Below are positions 48,562 to 59,459 of a stretch of 64,000 bases of DNA, piece after piece (the stretch's first letter is position 1; every line of letters starts with the position of its first letter). The notes under the pieces were generated by a model, which saw nothing but the letters and a program-made list of their open reading frames with translations, searched no databases and had not been told where the DNA came from. The DNA comes from Gilvimarinus sp. DA14. Its GTDB lineage: Bacteria > Pseudomonadota > Gammaproteobacteria > Pseudomonadales > Cellvibrionaceae. Position numbers and translations under genes: made by a program. The stretch lies in NCBI RefSeq assembly GCF_024204685.1, contig NZ_CP100350.1, positions 3,312,501 to 3,376,500 on the forward strand. The letters are read 5' to 3'.

Positions 48562-51500
48562 ATGCCAAAACGTACCGATATTAACAGCATTTTGATTCTG
48601 GGCGCGGGCCCCATCGTCATCGGCCAGGCCTGTGAGTTTGACTACTCCGGCGCCCAGGCCTGTAAAGCCCTGCGCGAAGAGGGTTACCGGGTGATCCTGG
48701 TAAACTCCAACCCCGCGACCATTATGACCGATCCGGCCATGGCCGATGCTACCTACATTGAGCCAGTCGAGTGGGAAACGGTTGCTAAAATCATCGAAAA
48801 AGAACGCCCCCACGTGGTTCTGCCCACCATGGGCGGTCAAACCGCGCTTAACTGCGCCCTGGATTTGGCCAAACATGGGGTGCTGGAGAAGTACAACGTC
48901 GAGTTAATTGGTGCTAAAGAAGAGGCCATTAATATGGCCGAAGACCGCGATCTGTTCGACAAGGCCATGAAACGTATCGGCCTTGAGTGCGCCCGCGCCA
49001 AGATTGTTCACTCTATGGAAGAGGCCAAAGAGGTCCCCAAAGAGTTCGGCTTCCCCTGCATTATTCGCCCATCTTTTACCATGGGCGGTTCGGGCGGCGG
49101 TATTGCCTACAACTGGGAAGAGTTCGAAGAGATCTGCACTCGCGGTCTGGACTTGTCGCCCACCAACGAGCTTCTGATCGATGAATCGCTGCTGGGCTGG
49201 AAAGAGTACGAGATGGAAGTTGTGCGCGACAAAAACGACAACTGCATTATCGTTTGCTCGATTGAAAACTTTGACCCCATGGGTGTGCACACCGGCGACT
49301 CCATCACCGTCGCCCCGGCGCAGACGCTGACCGATAAAGAGTTGCAGATTATGCGTAACGCGTCGCTGGCGGTGTTGCGCGAAATTGGCGTAGAAACCGG
49401 TGGTTCCAACGTTCAGTTTGCAGTTAACCCCGAAAACGGTCGTTTGGTGGTGATTGAGATGAACCCTCGGGTATCTCGCTCCTCGGCGCTGGCCTCTAAG
49501 GCGACTGGCTTCCCGATTGCCAAGGTCGCCGCCAAGTTGGCGGTGGGCTATACCCTGGATGAGCTGCAAAACGAAATTACCGGTGGCGCCACCCCGGCCT
49601 CGTTTGAGCCGTCTATCGACTATGTGGTTACCAAAATTCCGCGCTTTACCTTCGAGAAGTTTGGCGATGCCGATGCTCGTCTGACCACGCAGATGAAGTC
49701 CGTGGGCGAGGTCATGGCTATTGGCCGCACCCTGCAAGAGTCTATGCAAAAAGCACTGCGCGGTTTGGAAGTAGGTTCCGCGGGTTTTGAATCCAAGCTG
49801 GACTTAAGCGCCGAAGAAACCCCTGCGCGTATTCGCCGCGAGCTAACCACCCCCGGTGCCGAGCGCATTTGGTACGTGGGTGACGCTTTCCGTTTGGGTA
49901 TGACCGTGGAGGAGGTGTTTGAAGCCTCGAAAATCGACCCGTGGTTTTTGGAGCAAATTCGCGAGCTGATCGAGCTGGAGCAAAAGGTTCGCACGGCTAA
50001 GCTGTCCGATCTAACCGCAGAAGACCTGTATTTGCTGAAACGCAAAGGCTTCTCGGACAAGCGCCTGGCGTTGCTGCTGGGGGTTAAGGAAGCGAAGGTG
50101 CGTGCTGCTCGTCACGAACAAAATATTCGCCCGGTGTTTAAGCGGGTAGACACCTGTGCGGCCGAGTTTGCCACCTCTACGGCTTATATGTACTCCAGTT
50201 ACGATGAGGAGTGCGAGGCGAATGTCAGCGCAAAACCGAAAATTTTAGTTATCGGTGGCGGCCCCAACCGTATTGGTCAGGGTATCGAGTTTGATTATTG
50301 CTGTGTACACGCGGCCCTGGCGATGCGCGAAGATGGTTACGAAACCATTATGGTGAACTGTAACCCCGAGACCGTCTCTACCGATTATGACACTTCAGAC
50401 CGGTTGTATTTTGAGCCCATTACCCTGGAAGATGTGCTGGAAATTGTGCATAAAGAGCAGCCCAAAGGCGTGATTTTGCAGTTTGGTGGTCAGACCCCAT
50501 TGAAATTGGCTCGTGCGCTGGAAGCCGAAGGCGTGCCGATTTTGGGGACCAGCCCCGACGCCATTGACCGTGCCGAAGATCGTGAGCGCTTCCAGCAGAT
50601 GATCGACAAGTTGGGCTTGTTGCAGCCGCCGAATGCCATCGTGCGCTCGCTCGAAGAGGCTCTTATCAGCGCCGAGAAAGTGGGCTATCCACTGGTGGTT
50701 CGTCCGTCTTACGTGCTGGGCGGCCGGGCAATGGAAATCGTCTACAAAGAAGAAGAGCTGCGTACCTATATGCACTCTGCGGTAAAAGTCTCTGAAGATG
50801 CGCCCGTACTGCTGGATCATTTCTTGAGTGCCGCGATTGAGGTGGATATCGACGCGGTTTCAGACGGCAAAGAGGTAGTAATTGGCGGCATTATGCAGCA
50901 TATCGAACAGTGTGGTGTTCACTCTGGTGACTCTGCCTGCTCTCTGCCGCCTTACTCGTTGCCCGCCGAAGTGCAGGATGAAATGCGTGCGCAGGTTAAA
51001 GCCATGGCGCTGGAGTTGGGCGTAGTGGGGTTGATGAATACTCAGCTGGCCTGGCAGGACGGCAAAATTTACGTGATTGAGGTTAATCCGCGCGCCTCGC
51101 GTACTGTGCCTTTTGTTTCTAAATGCGTGGGTGTGTCTTTGGCGAAAGTTGCAGCGCGTTGTCAGGCGGGCGTATCTTTGGCGGAGCAGGGCTTTACCCA
51201 AGAGATTGTGCCCAGTTACTTCAGTGTTAAAGAGGCCGTTTTCCCCTTCAATAAGTTTCCGGCGGTTGATCCGATTCTCGGTCCCGAAATGAAATCCACC
51301 GGTGAGGTAATGGGTGTCGGCGCCACATTTGGTGAGGCTTATGGCAAGAGCCAGCTGGGTGCGAACAGCAAGCTGCCCACCGCTGGCCGCGTGTTTATCA
51401 GTGTGCGCGATGTGGATAAGCCGGGTGTGGTTGCGGTCGGTAAAGAGTTGGTTGATCTCGGCTTCACTCTGGTTGCCACGCGCGGCACGGCCAAAGTGCT

Positions 51501-51783
51501 TGAAAGCGCCGGTGTATCGGTTGAAGTGGTAAACAAAGTGGGTGAAGGTCGCCCGCACATCGTGGATATGATCAAAAACGATGAGATCGAGCTGATCATT
51601 AATACCACCGAAGGGCGTCAGGCAACTCGCGACTCTGCTTCTATTCGTCGCAGCGCCGAGGCGCACAGCGTTTATTACACGACCACCTTGGCAGGTGGCG
51701 AGGCCGTTAATATGGCACTGCGCACCAGTAAAGACATTGAGGTTCGCCGCCTGCAGGACTTGCATAAGGAGGCCGCGCAATGA
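48562..51783 (+). CDS. carB: carbamoyl-phosphate synthase large subunit
   Basis: CarB makes carbamoyl phosphate from bicarbonate, ammonia and two ATP. The 1073-residue protein shows the two homologous synthetase halves ([19 protein letters not shown] and [19 protein letters not shown]), each with an ATP-grasp domain, and a C-terminal methylglyoxal-synthase-like allosteric domain (about 935-1073). Its stop overlaps the greA ATG, and carA is 65 bases upstream. Confidence 0.98.
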   Translation: MPKRTDINSILILGAGPIVIGQACEFDYSGAQACKALREEGYRVILVNSNPATIMTDPAMADATYIEPVEWETVAKIIEKERPHVVLPTMGGQTALNCALDLAKHGVLEKYNVELIGAKEEAINMAEDRDLFDKAMKRIGLECARAKIVHSMEEAKEVPKEFGFPCIIRPSFTMGGSGGGIAYNWEEFEEICTRGLDLSPTNELLIDESLLGWKEYEMEVVRDKNDNCIIVCSIENFDPMGVHTGDSITVAPAQTLTDKELQIMRNASLAVLREIGVETGGSNVQFAVNPENGRLVVIEMNPRVSRSSALASKATGFPIAKVAAKLAVGYTLDELQNEITGGATPASFEPSIDYVVTKIPRFTFEKFGDADARLTTQMKSVGEVMAIGRTLQESMQKALRGLEVGSAGFESKLDLSAEETPARIRRELTTPGAERIWYVGDAFRLGMTVEEVFEASKIDPWFLEQIRELIELEQKVRTAKLSDLTAEDLYLLKRKGFSDKRLALLLGVKEAKVRAARHEQNIRPVFKRVDTCAAEFATSTAYMYSSYDEECEANVSAKPKILVIGGGPNRIGQGIEFDYCCVHAALAMREDGYETIMVNCNPETVSTDYDTSDRLYFEPITLEDVLEIVHKEQPKGVILQFGGQTPLKLARALEAEGVPILGTSPDAIDRAEDRERFQQMIDKLGLLQPPNAIVRSLEEALISAEKVGYPLVVRPSYVLGGRAMEIVYKEEELRTYMHSAVKVSEDAPVLLDHFLSAAIEVDIDAVSDGKEVVIGGIMQHIEQCGVHSGDSACSLPPYSLPAEVQDEMRAQVKAMALELGVVGLMNTQLAWQDGKIYVIEVNPRASRTVPFVSKCVGVSLAKVAARCQAGVSLAEQGFTQEIVPSYFSVKEAVFPFNKFPAVDPILGPEMKSTGEVMGVGATFGEAYGKSQLGANSKLPTAGRVFISVRDVDKPGVVAVGKELVDLGFTLVATRGTAKVLESAGVSVEVVNKVGEGRPHIVDMIKNDEIELIINTTEGRQATRDSASIRRSAEAHSVYYTTTLAGGEAVNMALRTSKDIEVRRLQDLHKEAAQ

Positions 51784-52256
51784 ATAAGGTTCCTATGACC
51801 GTGGAGGGCGCCGACGCCCTTCGCACCGAGCTGGATGACCTGAAAAAAGTACAGCGCCCACGCATTATCGAGGCGATTGCCGAGGCCCGTGAGCACGGTG
51901 ATTTAAAAGAGAACGCCGAGTACCACGCCGCCCGTGAGCAGCAAAGCTTTTGCGAGGGGCGTATTCAGGAAATCGAAGGTAAGCTGTCTAACTCGCAAGT
52001 TATCGATGTAAAAGCCATTCCCCATACGGGTAAGGTGATTTTTGGTACCACCGTGACCATCGTTAATGTCGAAACGGACGAAGAAAAAGTTTACCGCATA
52101 GTCGGAGACGATGAGGCGGACGTAAAAGCCAATAAAATCTCTATCAGCTCACCGATTGCCCGCGCCCTAATTGGCAAAGAAGAGGGTGACATTGTGGTGG
52201 TGAAAGCGCCCGGCGGTGAAGTCGAGTATGAAATTGACAAGGTGGAGCATATTTAA
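51780..52256 (+). CDS. greA: transcription elongation factor GreA
   Basis: GreA rescues backtracked RNA polymerase by stimulating transcript cleavage. The 158-residue protein has the N-terminal coiled coil with the acidic tip [16 protein letters not shown] and the C-terminal FKBP-like domain ([18 protein letters not shown]). It overlaps carB by four bases (ATGA) and is followed by a terminator. Confidence 0.97.
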   Translation: MNKVPMTVEGADALRTELDDLKKVQRPRIIEAIAEAREHGDLKENAEYHAAREQQSFCEGRIQEIEGKLSNSQVIDVKAIPHTGKVIFGTTVTIVNVETDEEKVYRIVGDDEADVKANKISISSPIARALIGKEEGDIVVVKAPGGEVEYEIDKVEHI

Positions 52257-52274
52257 AGGGGCTAAGCCCCTTTT
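52255..52274 (+). terminator. intrinsic terminator after greA
   Basis: AAAGGGGC-TAA-GCCCCTTT forms an 8-bp stem with a 3-base loop and one more T. It overlaps the greA stop codon and ends the carAB-greA transcript. Confidence 0.75.
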
Positions 52275-52276
52275 CT

Positions 52277-52329
52277 GGATGTCTGAAGTCGGACGACTGA
52301 TGCAAGAGAGGATGTCGGTGGCATCAGTC
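52277..52329. repeat. degenerate heptamers and 9-bp inverted repeat, greA/yhbY
   Basis: Four units in a 7-base step (GGATGTC, TGAAGTC, GGACGAC, TGATGCA) run into an inverted repeat GACTGATGC (52295-52303) / GCATCAGTC (52321-52329) with a 17-base loop. It lies between the converging greA and yhbY genes. The heptamers resemble those at the cysZ end read from the other strand. Confidence 0.5.
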
Positions 52330-52356
52330 AGTCACCAGACTTTAGGCGTCCGGGGT

Positions 52357-52659
52357 TTAACGCAACAAATTCGATAGCTTGGGGTTAGGCTTTTTGGCCG
52401 CCCGGTACAGCAGAGCGATCTTGCCGATGGTTTGTACCAGCTCGGTACGCGGTAGTTTCTTCAGCTCTTCGACCACCAGTTGGCGGTCCTCGCGCTCCGC
52501 CAGCGCCAGCTTGACCTTAATCAGTTCGTGATCGTCCAGGGCGCGGTTAAGCTCGCTAATAACTCCCTCGGACAGACCGTTTCCGGCGATAGTCACAATG
52601 GGTTTTAAGTCGTGTCCCATGGTGCGGAATTGTTTGCGTTTATCAGCGCTTAAGGGCAT
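52357..52659 (-). CDS. yhbY: ribosome assembly RNA-binding protein YhbY
   Basis: YhbY is a CRM-domain protein that binds pre-50S particles. The 100-residue protein opens [26 protein letters not shown]-type sequence, with [21 protein letters not shown] and the conserved [20 protein letters not shown] tail. It is divergent from rlmE, the usual arrangement. Confidence 0.95.
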   Translation of the reverse strand: MPLSADKRKQFRTMGHDLKPIVTIAGNGLSEGVISELNRALDDHELIKVKLALAEREDRQLVVEELKKLPRTELVQTIGKIALLYRAAKKPNPKLSNLLR

Positions 52660-52732
52660 AGCTTTACCTTTACCAGAAATTGTTCAGCCGCCGTTAATGA
52701 CGGGCGGCTATTGTAACTCAATAGGACACCCA

Positions 52733-53353
52733 ATGGCCCGCTCCAAAAGCAGTAAACGTTGGCTGCAGGAACATTTCTCGGATCAGTACGTCAAACAGTC
52801 CCAGCGAGATGGCTACCGGTCCAGAGCCAGTTACAAGTTGCTGGAAATCGACAAAAAAGATCGCCTGTTTCGCCCGGGAATGACAGTGGTCGATTTAGGG
52901 GCCGCCCCCGGCGGTTGGTCGCAGGTGGCGGCCGAGCGCGTGGGCCACAAAGGCAAAGTTTTGGCTTCCGATATTTTGTCTATGGATTCCATTGCCGGGG
53001 TGGAGTTTATTCAAGGTGATTTTACCGAGGATAGTGTTTTCGACGCTCTGATGTCGGCCATCGACGGCTCGCCTGTCGACCTTGTAATTTCTGATATGGC
53101 CCCCAACATGAGTGGGGTAGACGCGGTGGATCAGCCCAAGGCCATGTATTTAGTAGAATTGGCGCTGGATATGGCCAGGCAAATACTCACCCCGGGTGGC
53201 GCATTTGTCGCCAAAGTATTCCAAGGGGAAGGGTTCGAGCCCTGGCTTGCCGAAGTGAGGGCTTCTTTTGCTAAAGTGGTGACCCGTAAGCCAGATGCCT
53301 CCCGGGCGCGTTCGCGCGAAGTTTATATTGTCGGGCGCGATTATAAAGGGTAA
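52733..53353 (+). CDS. rlmE: 23S rRNA (uridine-2'-O-)-methyltransferase
   Basis: RlmE (FtsJ) methylates U2552 in the A loop of 23S rRNA. The 206-residue protein begins [20 protein letters not shown], has the SAM site [15 protein letters not shown] and the K-D-K-E tetrad: Lys in RASYKLLEI, Asp in [10 protein letters not shown], Lys in [11 protein letters not shown] and Glu near the end. The start at 52733 follows AGGA; the frame opens earlier within the yhbY overlap. ftsH follows. Confidence 0.97.
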   Translation: MARSKSSKRWLQEHFSDQYVKQSQRDGYRSRASYKLLEIDKKDRLFRPGMTVVDLGAAPGGWSQVAAERVGHKGKVLASDILSMDSIAGVEFIQGDFTEDSVFDALMSAIDGSPVDLVISDMAPNMSGVDAVDQPKAMYLVELALDMARQILTPGGAFVAKVFQGEGFEPWLAEVRASFAKVVTRKPDASRARSREVYIVGRDYKG

Positions 53354-53432
53354 TTTTTGGCCCCGAGTGTGACCTCGGGCGCTATACTGTCACTAATAAT
53401 AGGGTGACAATGATCGGATAAGCCGGTCAAAG

Positions 53433-53449
53433 GAACACCGCTGGTGTTC
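53433..53449 (+). other. hairpin in the ftsH leader
   Basis: GAACACC-GCT-GGTGTTC is a perfect 7-bp stem with a 3-base loop, 27 bases before the ftsH start. No T tract follows. It could influence ribosome access or mRNA stability. Confidence 0.45.
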
Positions 53450-53475
53450 AAAATGATGTAACTGAGGGTTTTACC

Positions 53476-55416
53476 TTGAACGATATGACCAAGAACCTGA
53501 TTTTATGGCTGATTATTGCCGCTGTCCTGTTCAGCGTGTTTCAGGGGTTTGAGAGCAAAAGTCAGTCCGATACGGTGACTTATTCGGAGTTTGTAACCGC
53601 AGTAGAGCAGGATCGTGTGCGTGAGGTTACCATTCAGGAGATGCAGGTGCGCGGCGTCATGGCCGATAACACCCGCTTCACCACCAACCTGCCTTTGATT
53701 CGCGATGACGAACTGATGCCCGATCTGCGCCGCCACGGTGTCGAGATCACCGTGCTGCCGCGTGAAGAGCCCAGTCTGTGGCATCAATTGCTGGTGGCCA
53801 GCTTTCCCATCCTGATTATTATCGCCGTGTTCTTGTTTTTTATGCGCCAAATGCAAGGCGGCGCAGGCGGCGGCCGCGGCGGACCTATGAGCTTCGGCAA
53901 GTCCAAGGCGCGCCTGTTGGGTGAAGATCAAATTAAAACCACCTTTGCCGATGTGGCCGGTGTGGACGAAGCCAAAGAAGAAGTGCAGGAGCTGGTGGAG
54001 TATTTGCGCGATCCCTCCAAGTTTCAGCGTTTAGGCGGCCGTATTCCCCGCGGCGTGCTGATGGCGGGTCCTCCGGGTACCGGTAAAACCCTGTTGGCAA
54101 AAGCCATTGCGGGTGAAGCCAAGGTACCTTTCTTTTCTATCTCCGGCTCCGATTTCGTGGAAATGTTTGTGGGTGTGGGCGCCTCGCGGGTTCGCGATAT
54201 GTTCGAAACCGCGAAAAAGCAGGCGCCGTGCATTATCTTTATTGACGAGATCGACGCTGTGGGTCGTCACCGCGGTGGTGGCCACGGCGGTGGTCATGAT
54301 GAGCGTGAACAGACCTTGAACCAGCTGCTGGTTGAAATGGACGGTTTTGAAGGTAGTGAAGGTGTGATTGTAATCGCAGCTACCAACCGCCCCGACGTAT
54401 TGGACAAGGCGTTGCTGCGCCCCGGGCGTTTCGATCGCCAAGTGGTAGTCGGCCTGCCTGACATTCGCGGCCGCGAGCAGGTGCTGAAAGTGCATATGCG
54501 CAAGGTACCTATTGCAGAAAGTGTTGAAGCCTCCGTTATCGCTCGCGGTACTCCCGGCTTCTCTGGTGCCGATTTGGCGAACCTGGTGAACGAGGCTGCA
54601 TTGTTCGCAGCGCGAGCCAATAAGCGCCTGGTGACCATGGAAGAGTTTGAGAAGGCCCGCGATAAAATCATGATGGGCGCAGAGCGCCGCTCCATGGTGA
54701 TGGGCGAGAAAGAAAAAGAAAATACGGCTTATCACGAGGCGGGTCACGCCATTGTGGGTAGATTAGTGCCCGAGCACGATCCCATTCACAAGGTGACCAT
54801 TATTCCCCGTGGTCGGGCGTTGGGTGTGACCCAGTTCTTGCCCGAGGCGGACAAATACAGCCTGAGTCGTCGCGCCATCGAGTCACAGATATGCACCTTG
54901 TTTGGTGGGCGTATCGCCGAGCAGATGACTCTGGGTGACGAGGGAATTACCACCGGCGCCTCTAACGATATTGAACGCGCCACTGAGTTGGCCCGCAATA
55001 TGGTGACCAAGTGGGGTTTGTCCGAGAAATTGGGCCCGCTTCACTATGGCGAAGATGAAGGCATGATGCCGGGGTCAGGCAATCCAAACTACTCCGGCGC
55101 CACTTCAAAAATCATCGATGAAGAAGTGCGAGATATAGTGGATCGTTGCTACAAGCGCGCGGAGCAATTGCTGCACGACAACCGAGATATTCTCGAATCG
55201 ATGAAAGATGCGCTAATGGAGTACGAGACCATCGACTCCGAGCAAGTGGATGACCTGATGGCCCGCCGTAAAGTGCGCCCCCCTAGGGATTGGCACGACG
55301 GCGACTTTAATAGCCATATCGGCGGCGGTGGTGCAGGCGCTACTGCGGATGATCCTGCCGATAAGCCCAAAGAGTCTAAGGATGCGCCGATAGGCGGTCC
55401 GGCGGAAGGGCGCTAG
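53476..55416 (+). CDS. ftsH: ATP-dependent zinc metalloprotease FtsH
   Basis: FtsH is a membrane-bound hexameric AAA+ protease that degrades unassembled membrane proteins and, in E. coli, LpxC and sigma-32. The 646-residue protein has two N-terminal helices (about 7-22 and 97-120), Walker [14 protein letters not shown], Walker [10 protein letters not shown], the SRH region [16 protein letters not shown], and the zinc motif HEAGHAIVG. The C-terminus is Gly/Asp-rich. The start is TTG 53476 ([12 protein letters not shown]) after GAGGG; an ATG three codons later is possible. Confidence 0.98.
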   Translation: MNDMTKNLILWLIIAAVLFSVFQGFESKSQSDTVTYSEFVTAVEQDRVREVTIQEMQVRGVMADNTRFTTNLPLIRDDELMPDLRRHGVEITVLPREEPSLWHQLLVASFPILIIIAVFLFFMRQMQGGAGGGRGGPMSFGKSKARLLGEDQIKTTFADVAGVDEAKEEVQELVEYLRDPSKFQRLGGRIPRGVLMAGPPGTGKTLLAKAIAGEAKVPFFSISGSDFVEMFVGVGASRVRDMFETAKKQAPCIIFIDEIDAVGRHRGGGHGGGHDEREQTLNQLLVEMDGFEGSEGVIVIAATNRPDVLDKALLRPGRFDRQVVVGLPDIRGREQVLKVHMRKVPIAESVEASVIARGTPGFSGADLANLVNEAALFAARANKRLVTMEEFEKARDKIMMGAERRSMVMGEKEKENTAYHEAGHAIVGRLVPEHDPIHKVTIIPRGRALGVTQFLPEADKYSLSRRAIESQICTLFGGRIAEQMTLGDEGITTGASNDIERATELARNMVTKWGLSEKLGPLHYGEDEGMMPGSGNPNYSGATSKIIDEEVRDIVDRCYKRAEQLLHDNRDILESMKDALMEYETIDSEQVDDLMARRKVRPPRDWHDGDFNSHIGGGGAGATADDPADKPKESKDAPIGGPAEGR

Positions 55417-55432
55417 CCTTCGCTGCCAACCT

Positions 55433-55460
55433 AACCCCGCCCCGGCGGGGTTATTTTTTT
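55433..55460 (+). terminator. intrinsic terminator after ftsH
   Basis: AACCCCGCC and GGCGGGGTT pair over at least 7-8 bp and are followed by ATTTTTTT. The folP ATG is only 20 bases beyond, so folP must rely on readthrough or a promoter inside this hairpin region. Confidence 0.85.
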
Positions 55461-55480
55461 GCCTGGATTGAAGCCATTCA

Positions 55481-56350
55481 ATGAATAATGATTTACCCGT
55501 CACCGGAATTATTCCTGCCGCCGGCTATTCGCTGGACCTCTCTCGCCCGCTTATCATGGGTATTTTGAATACCACGCCCGACTCCTTCTCTGATGGCGGT
55601 AACTGTTATCAGCAAGGGCGTTTAAGCCTTGAAGCCGCTGTTGAGCGCGCGCGCCAGATGCTGAAAGACGGCGCAAGCATCATCGATGTAGGCGGTGAAT
55701 CCACCCGGCCAGGTGCCACTGCGGTGGGTGAGGCGCAAGAGCTGCAGCGCGTAGTGCCAGTGGTTGAGGCGATCGTAAGAGAGCTTGATTGCCCTGTTTC
55801 GGTGGATACTAGTACTCCTTCGGTTATGCGCGAATCGGCTGCTGTGGGGGCGGCAATGATTAACGATGTGCGCGCCCTACGACGCGAAGGCGCGTTGCAG
55901 GCCGCCGCAGCCACCGAGCTGCCCGTGTGTCTTATGCATATGCGCGGTGAGCCCGGCACCATGGAGCATGCGCAAGATTACGATGATGCAATTACCGAGG
56001 TAGAAGAATTCTTTGTCTCGCGCATGCAGGCGTGCCAAGCGGCGGGCATTGCGCGCGAGCGCATTGTGCTGGACCCGGGTTTTGGTTTTGGTAAATCTCT
56101 GCAGCACAATTTAACCCTGTTGGGTAAACTGGCGCACTTTCATCATTTGGGGTGCCCACTATTGGTGGGTATGTCGCGTAAATCCATGCTGGGGAAGTTG
56201 CTTGGCCGCGAGCTTGAGGAGCGTTTACCTGGTTCGCTGGCGCTGGCGCTTGAAGCCGCTATGCGTGGTGCACAGATAATCCGCGTACACGATGTACGCG
56301 AAACGGCGGATGTACTGGCGGTGCATTGCGCATTGATGGAGATAGACTGA
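55481..56350 (+). CDS. folP: dihydropteroate synthase
   Basis: FolP joins p-aminobenzoate to dihydropterin pyrophosphate in folate synthesis and is the sulfonamide target. The 289-residue TIM-barrel protein has [15 protein letters not shown], the GGESTRPGA loop, [11 protein letters not shown] and [18 protein letters not shown]. It overlaps nothing upstream and is followed by glmM two bases after its stop. Sulfonamide response was not judged from sequence. Confidence 0.97.
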   Translation: MNNDLPVTGIIPAAGYSLDLSRPLIMGILNTTPDSFSDGGNCYQQGRLSLEAAVERARQMLKDGASIIDVGGESTRPGATAVGEAQELQRVVPVVEAIVRELDCPVSVDTSTPSVMRESAAVGAAMINDVRALRREGALQAAAATELPVCLMHMRGEPGTMEHAQDYDDAITEVEEFFVSRMQACQAAGIARERIVLDPGFGFGKSLQHNLTLLGKLAHFHHLGCPLLVGMSRKSMLGKLLGRELEERLPGSLALALEAAMRGAQIIRVHDVRETADVLAVHCALMEID

Positions 56351-56352
56351 AC

Positions 56353-57690
56353 ATGAGTCGCAAATATTTTGGTACCGATGGTATTCGCGGTCGCGTGGGC
56401 GAGGCGCCCATTACCCCCGATTTTATGCTCAAGCTGGGGTGGGCCGCAGGTCGCGTACTGGTCGATCGCTACGATGGCCCTGGGTTAATTTTGATCGGCA
56501 AGGACACTCGCATATCGGGTTATATGTTTGAGTCGGCTTTACAGGCGGGGTTGATTAACGCTGGCGTGGACGTGGGATTGTTAGGGCCCATGCCAACTCC
56601 CGGTATCGCTTACTTAACCCGTACTTTTCAGGCTCAAGCGGGCATTGTTATCAGCGCGTCGCACAATAGCTACTACGACAACGGAATTAAGTTTTTCAGC
56701 GCCAACGGCACCAAGCTCGCCGATGATATCGAGCACGCTATTGAGGCGCAGCTGGATGAGCCCATGTTCACCGCTGAACGTTTGGGTAAGGCACGGCGTA
56801 TAACCGACGCTGCAGGGCGGTATATTGAATTCTGTAAAGGCACCATGCCCTGGGGTTTTAACCTCAGTGGATTGCAGATCGTTGTGGATTGCGCCCACGG
56901 CGCCACGTATCACATTGCCCCCAGTGTATTTTCCGAGCTGGGCGCCAAAGTAATTCCTTTTGCTACCGAGCCTAATGGCACCAATATCAATCGTAGTTGC
57001 GGCTCTACCAACCCCGAAGCTTTGAAAGAAAAGGTTCAGGAGGTGGGCGCTGACCTGGGGATCGCCTTCGATGGTGATGGCGATCGGGTGGTGTTTGTGG
57101 ATCATAAGGGTGAAATTGTCGACGGCGATGAGCTGCTTTACATCATTGCCGCCTATCAGCAGGAGTACGGTGGCGGCTGCGCCGGTGTGGTCGGCACCCT
57201 GATGAGTAACTTCGGTTTTGAGCTGGGGCTGAAAAAGCTAGGTATCGGCTTTGCGCGCGCCAAAGTGGGCGACCGCTATGTGATCGAGACCATGCGCAAA
57301 AATGGCTGGGCCCTGGGTGGAGAGTCCTCTGGCCATATTGTTTGCAGTAATGTCACTACCACTGGCGACGGCATTATTTCGGCGTTACAGGTGTTGCTTG
57401 CGATATGCACTATGGAGCAAAGCCTTAACACTGCGAAGCAGGGCATGGCTAAGCTGCCGCAAACCATGATTAACGTCCATCGGGTTAAAAAGGTTGATTT
57501 GGCCAAAGACGAAGCGGTGCAGAAAGCCGTGGCTGCAACTGAAGAAAAACTCTCCGGTCGCGGACGCGTGCTATTGCGTCCTTCCGGTACTGAGCCCGTG
57601 GTACGGGTTATGGTTGAGGGCGAAGACAAGGCCCAGGTAAAGTCCTTGGCGCAGGAATTGGCCCGTGAAGTTGAAAAGGCTCTAAGTTGA
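56353..57690 (+). CDS. glmM: phosphoglucosamine mutase
   Basis: GlmM converts glucosamine 6-phosphate to 1-phosphate for UDP-GlcNAc. The 445-residue protein has the phosphoserine site in [17 protein letters not shown], the metal loop [21 protein letters not shown] and the phosphate site [12 protein letters not shown]. The ATG at 56353 ([13 protein letters not shown]) is the family start; the frame is open nine codons further upstream. Confidence 0.98.
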   Translation: MSRKYFGTDGIRGRVGEAPITPDFMLKLGWAAGRVLVDRYDGPGLILIGKDTRISGYMFESALQAGLINAGVDVGLLGPMPTPGIAYLTRTFQAQAGIVISASHNSYYDNGIKFFSANGTKLADDIEHAIEAQLDEPMFTAERLGKARRITDAAGRYIEFCKGTMPWGFNLSGLQIVVDCAHGATYHIAPSVFSELGAKVIPFATEPNGTNINRSCGSTNPEALKEKVQEVGADLGIAFDGDGDRVVFVDHKGEIVDGDELLYIIAAYQQEYGGGCAGVVGTLMSNFGFELGLKKLGIGFARAKVGDRYVIETMRKNGWALGGESSGHIVCSNVTTTGDGIISALQVLLAICTMEQSLNTAKQGMAKLPQTMINVHRVKKVDLAKDEAVQKAVAATEEKLSGRGRVLLRPSGTEPVVRVMVEGEDKAQVKSLAQELAREVEKALS

Positions 57691-57799
57691 AGCGAAAGCT
57701 GATGATTATCAGGCGGGGCAACGGTAATGCAGGACAATTGCCGTTGTATCTTGCGGAACGTTCCGCTACCATTGGCGGCCGTTTTACGGAGGGTAGATT

Positions 57800-58573
57800 A
57801 TGACGTCGCAGCCCAGAGCGCAGCGTCGTCGGCTGGTGGTCGGCAATTGGAAGATGAACGGTACTCGGGACGCTAATTCCCGCCTGTTGCAGGAGATTCT
57901 CTCCAATTGGAAACCTCTTGAGAAATCGGATGCGGCAATATGCCCTCCCTTCGTATACCTGGAACAGGTAGCGCAGGCGCTTAGCGCCAGCCAGCTATAT
58001 TGGGGCGGGCAAAGTGTAAACCCCAATGACTCCGGTGCGTACACTGGTGAAATATCGGCCAAAATGCTGATTGATCAGGGGTGTCGCTACGTGATTGTCG
58101 GCCACAACGAAAGGCGGCGATTACAGAGCGAGAGCGACGACTATGTTGCGCGACAGTTTGTTGCCGCGCAGGCCGAGGGCCTGATCCCCATATTGTGCGT
58201 GGGCGAGAGCAGCGAGCAGCGCGAACAGGGCAAGGCGCTGGAGACGATCGGTAGGCAGTTGCAAGCGGTGCTTGATATTGCCGGTTTACAAGCTTTTGCC
58301 ACCGCCATTGTCGCTTATGAGCCGATTTGGGCCGTAGGCACTGGAATAACCGCAACCCCGGAAGAGGCTGCACAAGTGCACGCCTTTATTCGCAAGCAGT
58401 TCGCCTCACTCGGACATGAGTTGGTGATTTTGTACGGCGGGAGCGTCAAGCCGGAGAACGCGGCAGAGCTATTTGCTAAAGAGGATATCGACGGCGCGCT
58501 GTTGGGCGGCGCTTCTTTGCAGGCTAAAGATTTTATTGCTATTTGCCAAAGCGCTGAGGTCGCGGGCAAATAA
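57800..58573 (+). CDS. tpiA: triosephosphate isomerase
   Basis: TpiA interconverts dihydroxyacetone phosphate and glyceraldehyde 3-phosphate. The 257-residue protein has VVGNWKMNGT with the catalytic Lys, YVIVGHNERRR with the catalytic His, VAYEPIWAVGTG with the catalytic Glu, and YGGSVKPENAAEL. GGAGGG precedes the ATG. glmM-tpiA-secG-tRNA-Leu is a conserved order. Confidence 0.98.
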   Translation: MTSQPRAQRRRLVVGNWKMNGTRDANSRLLQEILSNWKPLEKSDAAICPPFVYLEQVAQALSASQLYWGGQSVNPNDSGAYTGEISAKMLIDQGCRYVIVGHNERRRLQSESDDYVARQFVAAQAEGLIPILCVGESSEQREQGKALETIGRQLQAVLDIAGLQAFATAIVAYEPIWAVGTGITATPEEAAQVHAFIRKQFASLGHELVILYGGSVKPENAAELFAKEDIDGALLGGASLQAKDFIAICQSAEVAGK

Positions 58574-58607
58574 ATATTCAGATAGGCTCAAAACAGAGAG
58601 CAGAGTA

Positions 58608-58991
58608 ATGGAAAAAATTGTTTTAATCGTACACATCTTGACGGCATTGGCGATTATCGCGCTGATTTTGATGCAGCAAGGTAAAGGCGCCTCAGCGGGT
58701 GCTTCTTTTGGTGCCGGGGCCTCACAGACAGTCTTTGGCAGTGAAGGTGGTGGTAACTTTTTTACCCGCGCTACAGCCGTCTTTGCATTCGTATTTTTCT
58801 GCACCAGCTTTGGTTTGGCAATTATTGCAAAAAACAGTGCCGGAGTGACTGACGCTGCGATTCCTTCCATGATAGAATCCGCTCCCGCTGAAGCCGCACT
58901 GGAAAGTGATGTACCAGCAGCTGACGAAGCCTCCGACGTGCCCAGCATGGGAAGCGATGCAGGCGAAGTGCCCGCAGTACCGGCTGAGTAA
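58608..58991 (+). CDS. secG: Sec translocon subunit SecG
   Basis: SecG is the small auxiliary subunit of SecYEG. The 127-residue protein has two membrane helices (about 3-20 and 53-73) with the GKGASAGASFGAGASQTVFGS loop between them, and an acidic Ala/Pro-rich tail. The ATG at 58608 gives the family start MEKIVLIVHILTALAI. Confidence 0.95.
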   Translation: MEKIVLIVHILTALAIIALILMQQGKGASAGASFGAGASQTVFGSEGGGNFFTRATAVFAFVFFCTSFGLAIIAKNSAGVTDAAIPSMIESAPAEAALESDVPAADEASDVPSMGSDAGEVPAVPAE

Positions 58992-59001
58992 GTTTTTTGC
59001 A

Positions 59002-59054
59002 AGATTCGATGCCTTAAGGCATCTTCCCTTTGCCCAATTGGTGGAAGGGTAGAC
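59002..59054 (+). pseudogene. partial duplicate of tRNA-Leu 5' part and leader
   Basis: This stretch closely matches 59145-59197, which is the leader and first 24 bases of the intact tRNA-Leu. It shares AGATTCGATGC at the left, TTTGCCCAA in the middle and GGTAGAC at the right. It stops before the anticodon arm and cannot fold as a tRNA. About 90 bases of other sequence, with the direct repeat GATGCGCA twice, separate the two copies. Confidence 0.75.
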
Positions 59055-59173
59055 GATGCGCAGGATGCGCAAGTGTCGCGTGAGGCAGGACGCCGTAAGC
59101 GACCACGCGTAGCGTGTCGGGACTACCGCACATTACGTTTAAATAGATTCGATGCTTACAGCATCTCCCCTTT

Positions 59174-59258
59174 GCCCAAGTGGTGGAATTGGTAGACACG
59201 CTATCTTGAGGGGGTAGTGGCGCAAGCCGTGCCGGTTCAAGTCCGGCCTTGGGCACCA
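59174..59258 (+). tRNA. tRNA-Leu (anticodon GAG)
   Basis: An 85-base class II tRNA with encoded CCA. The acceptor arms GCCCAAG and CTTGGGC pair fully with discriminator A. The anticodon stem CTATC/GGTAG (one wobble) holds the loop TTGAGGG with GAG at 59208-59210. A variable arm and the T loop TTCAAGT in GCCGG/CCGGC are present. It follows secG as in E. coli, where leuU reads the same codons. Confidence 0.97.
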
Positions 59259-59263
59259 TTTTG

Positions 59264-59294
59264 AAAAAGCCTACGCTTTTGCGTGGGCTTTTTT
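59264..59294 (+). terminator. intrinsic terminator after tRNA-Leu
   Basis: AAAGCCTACGC and GCGTGGGCTTT pair over 11 bp (one wobble) around TTTT and are followed by more T. It starts six bases after the tRNA CCA end. In relatives rimP-nusA may follow; here the conserved order stops. Confidence 0.9.
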
Positions 59295-59459
59295 GTTCGC
59301 TCTCCCCCGATGTCGTCTCGGCTCGCCCAATTGTTACTGATAATTAACGCAAATTATCGGCTGTCCCGTCGAAAATTAATGCTGAAGCCGCTATTCTATT
59401 GCTCAACAGGAAGGGCCTGTTACAGGTTGATTTATCTACCACTCTTTAGGGAATGAAAT

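Noticed and set aside
48904-49749. Long antisense ORF inside carB (281 residues)
   Set aside because: It is a shadow of a strongly conserved gene read in the opposite strand; the translation is His/Arg-rich without motifs.
50860-51780. Second long antisense ORF inside carB
   Set aside because: Same reason: codon-bias shadow of carB, with no ribosome site or family features.
59014-59259. Minus-strand ORF across tRNA-Leu
   Set aside because: It reads through the tRNA gene and its partial copy; a real protein here is implausible.
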